Of a DNA stretch of 64,000 bases, positions 59,662 through 64,000 are shown piece after piece. The stretch comes from Ophioderma brevispina. Taxonomy: Eukaryota > Echinodermata > Ophiuroidea > Amphilepidida > Ophiodermatidae. The translations under genes and the position numbers were made by a program. Numbering within the stretch: position 1 is the first letter of the stretch; every line of letters begins with the position of its first letter. Below the pieces are notes generated by a model. It saw only the letters and a program-made list of their open reading frames with translations, was not told where the DNA came from and did not search any database. Location: contig JAMKCH010019735.1 in assembly GCA_023653785.1 (NCBI GenBank), forward strand, positions 1 to 64,000, written 5' to 3'.

Positions 59662-60031
59662 TGTTGTCATCTAGTGTTCTAAAATAAAAATCACGCAATA
59701 ATACAATTACTAACTTACCTGTCTTAGCTAGTACTCAAAGAAATACAAGATTCTCTTTTGAATTCTTACAATTGGAATAAAATTGAAAAAAAAACTAATC
59801 TTTAAATCTACAACTGACTTAGGAAATCTGTATTCTGTGGGAAACAGACATTTACCCACAGAGGTCGTGGAAACTGATACAAATATTTGCTCTTAATGGC
59901 AATCACATAATCAGATCAACTTACACGTGGACAAGCTTTTTAATGCATAATTCAAACCATAAAGAGGTGCTAGATCCTAAAATGTACATTTATCAGAGAC
60001 ATGAGAATATCACATATCCTTTAACTCGGCA

Positions 60032-60241
60032 ATGTTTATCCAAGACGACATTCCTGAAGATGTGGTGGCCTCGATGAAACTAGATTCTACCTCACCCATT
60101 GTTATTCTGAAATCATTGTTAGGTGAACAGAGCTTGGAATTTCAATTGCGTAATTGGCATTTAATGAAGAATAATCTGGGTTTTACGAGGCCATGCTTAA
60201 GCATCCTACTTGGGTTGTCATCTCAAATGGGCAATTATTAG
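60032..60241 (+). other. Unassigned 69-codon open frame with coding-like composition
   Basis: The frame begins MFIQDDIPEDVVASMKLDST and continues SPIVILKSLLGEQSLEFQ. Its residues look more protein-like than most chance frames here, and a possible donor gtgaac follows SLL. No domain was recognised and no convincing acceptor precedes it. It could be an exon, a repeat fragment or chance. Confidence 0.15.
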
Positions 60242-60936
60242 GCAATTATTTGGGTTGTAATGAACTTGAAAGTTGAAGACATTCATGTTGGGTAGTAGGT
60301 ATGCTCTTGAAATCCGAAAATTTGCAATGTTGCACAATGGGCTGCTTTTGCAATAGTTTTGGATATTGGCGAGGGAGGGTCGCAGGCAGCACTAAGTTGC
60401 TTATCCCCCTTAGCACTATCTATTGGCCATCAAAGCACTATCTTGATTGGGTACTTGGAAGGTGAGTGTGAGAGCTGGTAATGAGCAAATCAGAGGATAC
60501 TGTTGGACTAGTCATATGTTTATAAGAAATGCAGAAGCGCTTTTTGGATTGGTTACTTAAGAGGGTTCTCTAATGTTCCATCCTGTGGTGACCAATCAGA
60601 GAAGTTGTATCATAGGTGGCAGTGTCCAGGTGAAAAGCCTGGCAATACCAACCAATGTCATGGTTATTTTTATTGGGGTTTATGATGTAATAGCCAATCC
60701 AAGATTGCGGTTTTGAAGAAAAGCTTAAGGTTGCCCTTCTTAAATATAGAGAGGGTCCATTATGAGTTTACTCAGCTGGTACTACCATTATAATTATGTA
60801 ATATCATGTAATGAGCCAAGAAACTCTAATAAAAGGTGAAATTTTAACTACTTAGTTCTCAAGGCAGACAAGGATGCATATATATTCATCTCTTCCTTGA
60901 GATGCGTCAGCACACACAAGTGTTAGAAAAAAAAAG

Positions 60937-60993
60937 GTGCGCTGGCCAGACTCGAACCGGTACCTACGATTACTAGTACGACGCTCTGCAGTT
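60937..60993 (-). pseudogene. tRNA-like 3' half with T-run terminator
   Basis: The minus strand ends with CCGGTTCGAGTCTGG (T-arm with a good B box) and GCGCACC, followed by nine thymines. The central CTAGTAA could be a threonine-type (AGT) anticodon loop, but its stem does not pair and no D-arm or A box is found upstream. Probably a broken tRNA or SINE piece. Confidence 0.3.
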
Positions 60994-60999
60994 GACAAG

Positions 61000-62204
61000 G
61001 AGATCTTGTCAAATGCAAGCCATGGTTGGTAGAGGAAATTAAATTGGGGATTCCAGACTTAAGGGATTAGCAGCGAAAAAAATGTGGAAATATTAAAAAT
61101 AAAAAAAATAAAAAAAATAATCAAATTCATATTTTTATGTTTTTGTAATGGCCTGGATATCGATATAACCTGCAAGTGGTTGCTTGAAATCCGTGTATTA
61201 AAGACAAGCAGTACTTTTATCGGATTCTGTAAGTGTTTCTATATGTGCGTTATCAAAATTCCGACTGGATATCAAAAAAGCTTCCCAGAGTGAATATCAC
61301 AGATTTTCCGTGTGAATGTGCACCCACTGATCCCAATACAGTTTGACCTCAAACACAAACTCATGCTTTTTTGTTCATTTGTTACTGGTGTAAACACATT
61401 CAGTTGTTTAGTGCAGATTATGAGATGCCGTAGCTGTATGTCTATTTTCGGGAGGCGGTATGACAAATGTCCTCAAATGACTCATTTTTCACTATTTGGT
61501 GGTTTGTTTCAACATTAAAGCGGTTATATGGAATGTACACACTTATCCCCTATTATAAGGTTAAAAATGCATTTCCACTTTTTTTTCGATTCGCTGAATT
61601 ATCGCGCTAATCCCTTTTAATTAGCCCATTTCCTCACATCCAAACCAAACGAATTGTACACCAAAGGCTTGTCCAGAAACCCTAAGTTGCTGGGTTTGCC
61701 CTACTTGAAGGCCCCTGATCGTGGCCTTATGGATATATCCTTTTGTACACAATGTACCAATCTTGTTTATTAAGCTACACTTAAAAATCACTACAAAAGT
61801 AAAAATATCAACCTTATGCCTAGTCTAGGCCCCCAGATCCTAAATACAGCCCCGAGCACACTCTTTCTCTCAGTGGCAAATGCCCTTCACTTCAGTACAG
61901 AAAAAAGGCCCTCTTCACCCAACAACATTTGTAATCATTGTGAGGACATTGGCCTTAGAAAATGTAAATGTTAATCACGGACAGGTAGCCGGCTGGGGTT
62001 TGTTGGGAGGCTGGTGGCATTTGTGGGAAATTGCAAAGACGTGACGGTTACAAAGCGAAATTTACTAACAACTGACGCTGAGATGTGAAGACGTATTGAC
62101 GGTCCTAGCAATGAATATTAATACAAATGTTTTATACTCACAGTTGATTGAAAAAAATGGGGTTGGTTATAGTACTTGTGCATACTTTGGTTGATTTTCT
62201 TCTT
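61000..62204. other. 3' flank, no supported feature
   Basis: AT-rich DNA. Three short overlapping open frames on opposite strands (61084-61518) lack domains. Confidence 0.4.
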
Positions 62205-62345
62205 CTTTTGCGTATGAGGCAGCACATAAATGTGTTGAAGCGTTGGAGGCCAACTCACTGTTGATGGTGGGGGTTTGAAAATTGTTGTCCACCGGTGGAT
62301 GGAAGGTAGGGCACTCATTGAGAATGTGATCCGCACAATCCTGGT
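62205..62345 (-). mobile_element. 3' end of a non-LTR retrotransposon
   Basis: The minus strand reads NQDCADHILNECPTFHPPVD then NNFQTPTINSELASNAS. The cysteine/histidine motif CADHILNEC follows the reverse transcriptase in many LINEs. The + strand cttcttctt at the left is the GAA-type tail. A more decayed copy lies at 22383-22625. Confidence 0.78.
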
Positions 62346-62504
62346 TGATTTGGACCTAAGTAAGTTGTTAAGATAGAGATGGTAAATGGTTAGGTGGGGG
62401 GGAGGAGGGGAAGCGGTTGAGGAGAAAGGTGAAGATTAGTGTAGGGAGATGGGGATAGCTGGAGTAAACAGGGAACAATTGGCAAATGGGGGGGGAGGCA
62501 GAAG

Positions 62505-62665
62505 CAGGCGGCGGATCCATCGGGGGGGCGGATGTGGGCGTGCGCTCCCGTTAATTCTGCAAAATTCTTGCAAAAAAATCAGCCCATTTTTGAGCTATTT
62601 TGGACCAGTTACAGCTTTCAGCCCCCGGTAATTTTGACATTTTCAAATCATGGATACGACCATTG
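62505..62665. mobile_element. CGGATCC-family element (T), copy 3, inverted
   Basis: The interior matches copies 1 and 2 in reverse orientation (TTCTGCAAAATTCTTGCAAAA, CAGCCCCCGGTAATTTTGAC). The ends CAGGCGGCGGATCCAT and ATGGATACGACCATTG are decayed. AGAAG and TGAAG flank it, 4 of 5 bases matching. Confidence 0.68.
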
Positions 62666-63274
62666 TGAAGGGGCTGACCGAGGCATTTTTTGAGGGGGCA
62701 AAATGTGGGTCCTTCTCATAGACACTGTACAAAAGGGTCAATGTAGTTAGGGGGCAGTGCTGGTGGGGGGGGGGGGGGGCACAAGGGTTCGAGTGGGGGG
62801 GGGGCACTACCCCTCCAGCTCACCTTGGGCGTTATTGTTGTTTGAGTTAAGTTATGGTTCATTTGGGATAGGTTATGCTTTATGTGTGGAACTTAGGTTT
62901 GGGGATAATGACTCTAAATGCCTTTCATGAGTTTGCTAATCAGAAACCAAAAAAATATCAAAAAAATTCAGTTTTTTTGCATGTCTGTAACAAGTACAGG
63001 TATCCTAACAATGCCCTGCAAATTATAAGACCAGAATCAACCTATATAGACAATTGGATCTTGTGTCTTACTGTCCATACCGGCCCATAGTACAACTCAT
63101 AATTGAATGGAGATTCATATCTTTGAACATTGCCATTTTCTGCTCTCCTTTTCTGTCAGTTTTTTTTCAGTTGGAAAATATTAAAATGTGAATTCTACAG
63201 ACTTATCCTTCACTTTGAAGCCATTCCAGAAATATTATATCTTTTGACCCTTCAGGAAAATCATTTAAGTTATG

Positions 63275-63330
63275 GTTTGAGTTATGTTTAGGGTTAGGGC
63301 TTAGGTTATTTATTATGCGTTAGGGTTATT
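63275..63330 (+). repeat. Short telomere-like G-strand variants
   Basis: GTTTAGGGTTAGGGCTTAGG and neighbouring TTAGGGTTATT segments. This is low-complexity sequence rather than a telomere. Confidence 0.5.
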
Positions 63331-63346
63331 TTAGAGTTTATGTGTA

Positions 63347-63786
63347 GTGCCCGGGGGGGGGGGGCCACTTGTATTCAAAGTGATTATGATGCGGTGAACC
63401 GAAAACGTAAAAGGGTGTCTTTTTCCAACAGGCTATGTACACGCGTACATCGTTAGGGTGTCAAAAACAGCAAATAGGGAAAAAAGGGTAGGTGTTTTTT
63501 ACTTAACCCGAAATTGTCATGTTTATATCTCATTCAAGCAGGGATCAAAATCATCCAAAGTATTGTAATACGGAACTTTGGAAGTAAAACAGCAAGAATA
63601 AGGTATATTTACGATTCAATGCACTGCGCATTTGTTGAGGGTATCATAACAGATAAAAATACTTGTTTAGGGTATGGTTAGCTTGTTATTTAGAGGAGTC
63701 GTTGAAAATATGGTGTTTAAGGTGCCATTTTAACGTCCTTGTTCACTGCATCTGCCACCTGTTGATACAAGTGGCCCCCCCCGGGT
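63347..63786. mobile_element. Inverted-repeat element with G-run ends (family Z)
   Basis: TGCCCGGGGGGGGGGGCCAC then TTGTATT at the left is mirrored by TGATACAAGTGG and the CCCCCCCCGGG run at the right. GTGTAG occurs at both outer edges as a possible target duplication. The interior includes AAAAGGGTGTCTTTTTC. No coding capacity. Confidence 0.75.
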
Positions 63787-64000
63787 GTAGGTTTGCTTAG
63801 TTCAAGTGTTTTTTTTTTGGTGTGGTCTAAGGTTATGTTTTGGCATTATGGTAAGATTAGGAATTAGGTTAAGGTTAGAACCATTTAGATGTGACTATAA
63901 TACCTTGTACTGTTTAATAAAAACAATTTAAATTACTCTCAAAATCAGAAATGAACTTTTAGTATTCTGTTTAGCACTTCTTCCTAAGACCATATCATGT

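Overview
This is an AT-rich eukaryotic genomic window dominated by introns and repeats, most likely from a marine invertebrate deuterostome (echinoderm or hemichordate). That guess rests on one spliced animal matricellular gene, very large introns, dense short inverted-repeat DNA elements, tRNA-derived SINEs and decayed LINEs. No sequence here fixes the species.

One gene is well supported, on the + strand. It encodes a SMOC (SPARC-related modular calcium-binding) protein. Five coding exons can be placed: Kazal/follistatin-like domain (about 6491-6646), thyroglobulin type-1 domain (8038-8256), a 39-nt linker exon (42578-42616), the SPARC-type extracellular calcium-binding domain with two EF-hands (47696-48034), and a short C-terminal exon (52575-52624). 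Every internal junction is phase 1, so the exons join into one frame. The signal-peptide exon is not seen and probably lies upstream of the window. No second thyroglobulin domain, which SMOC proteins normally have, was found. One intron is 34.3 kb.

The rest is intronic or flanking DNA. Main blocks: a 460-bp TTAA-flanked palindromic element at 593-1052; paired inverted-repeat elements at 2.3-3.3 kb; a nested element at 7.2-7.7 kb; a 470-bp local duplication at 9.5-10.5 kb; degenerate telomere-like sequence at 12.5-13.0 kb; a 915-bp tandem triplication at 14.7-17.3 kb; a 1.07-kb inverted-repeat element at 17.5-18.6 kb; an element carrying an AGGTCA array at 19.26-19.92 kb; a LINE 3' tail at 22.4 kb; a decayed antisense LINE at 24.3-25.8 kb; a 928-bp element with an exact 8-bp target duplication at 29.9-30.8 kb; elements with other elements inserted in them at 32.7 and 41.7 kb; a CATGGTC-rich palindrome immediately after exon 3; a cluster of elements at 44.8-47.2 kb; and further elements from 51.4 kb to the end.

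No operon, CRISPR array, phage or other unusual gene system is present. The most notable features are the shortened SMOC architecture, the homopolymer runs at every local duplication junction, the mosaic middle copy of the triplication, several unrelated element families sharing TTAAAGG ends, and the array of direct-repeat nuclear-receptor-like motifs.
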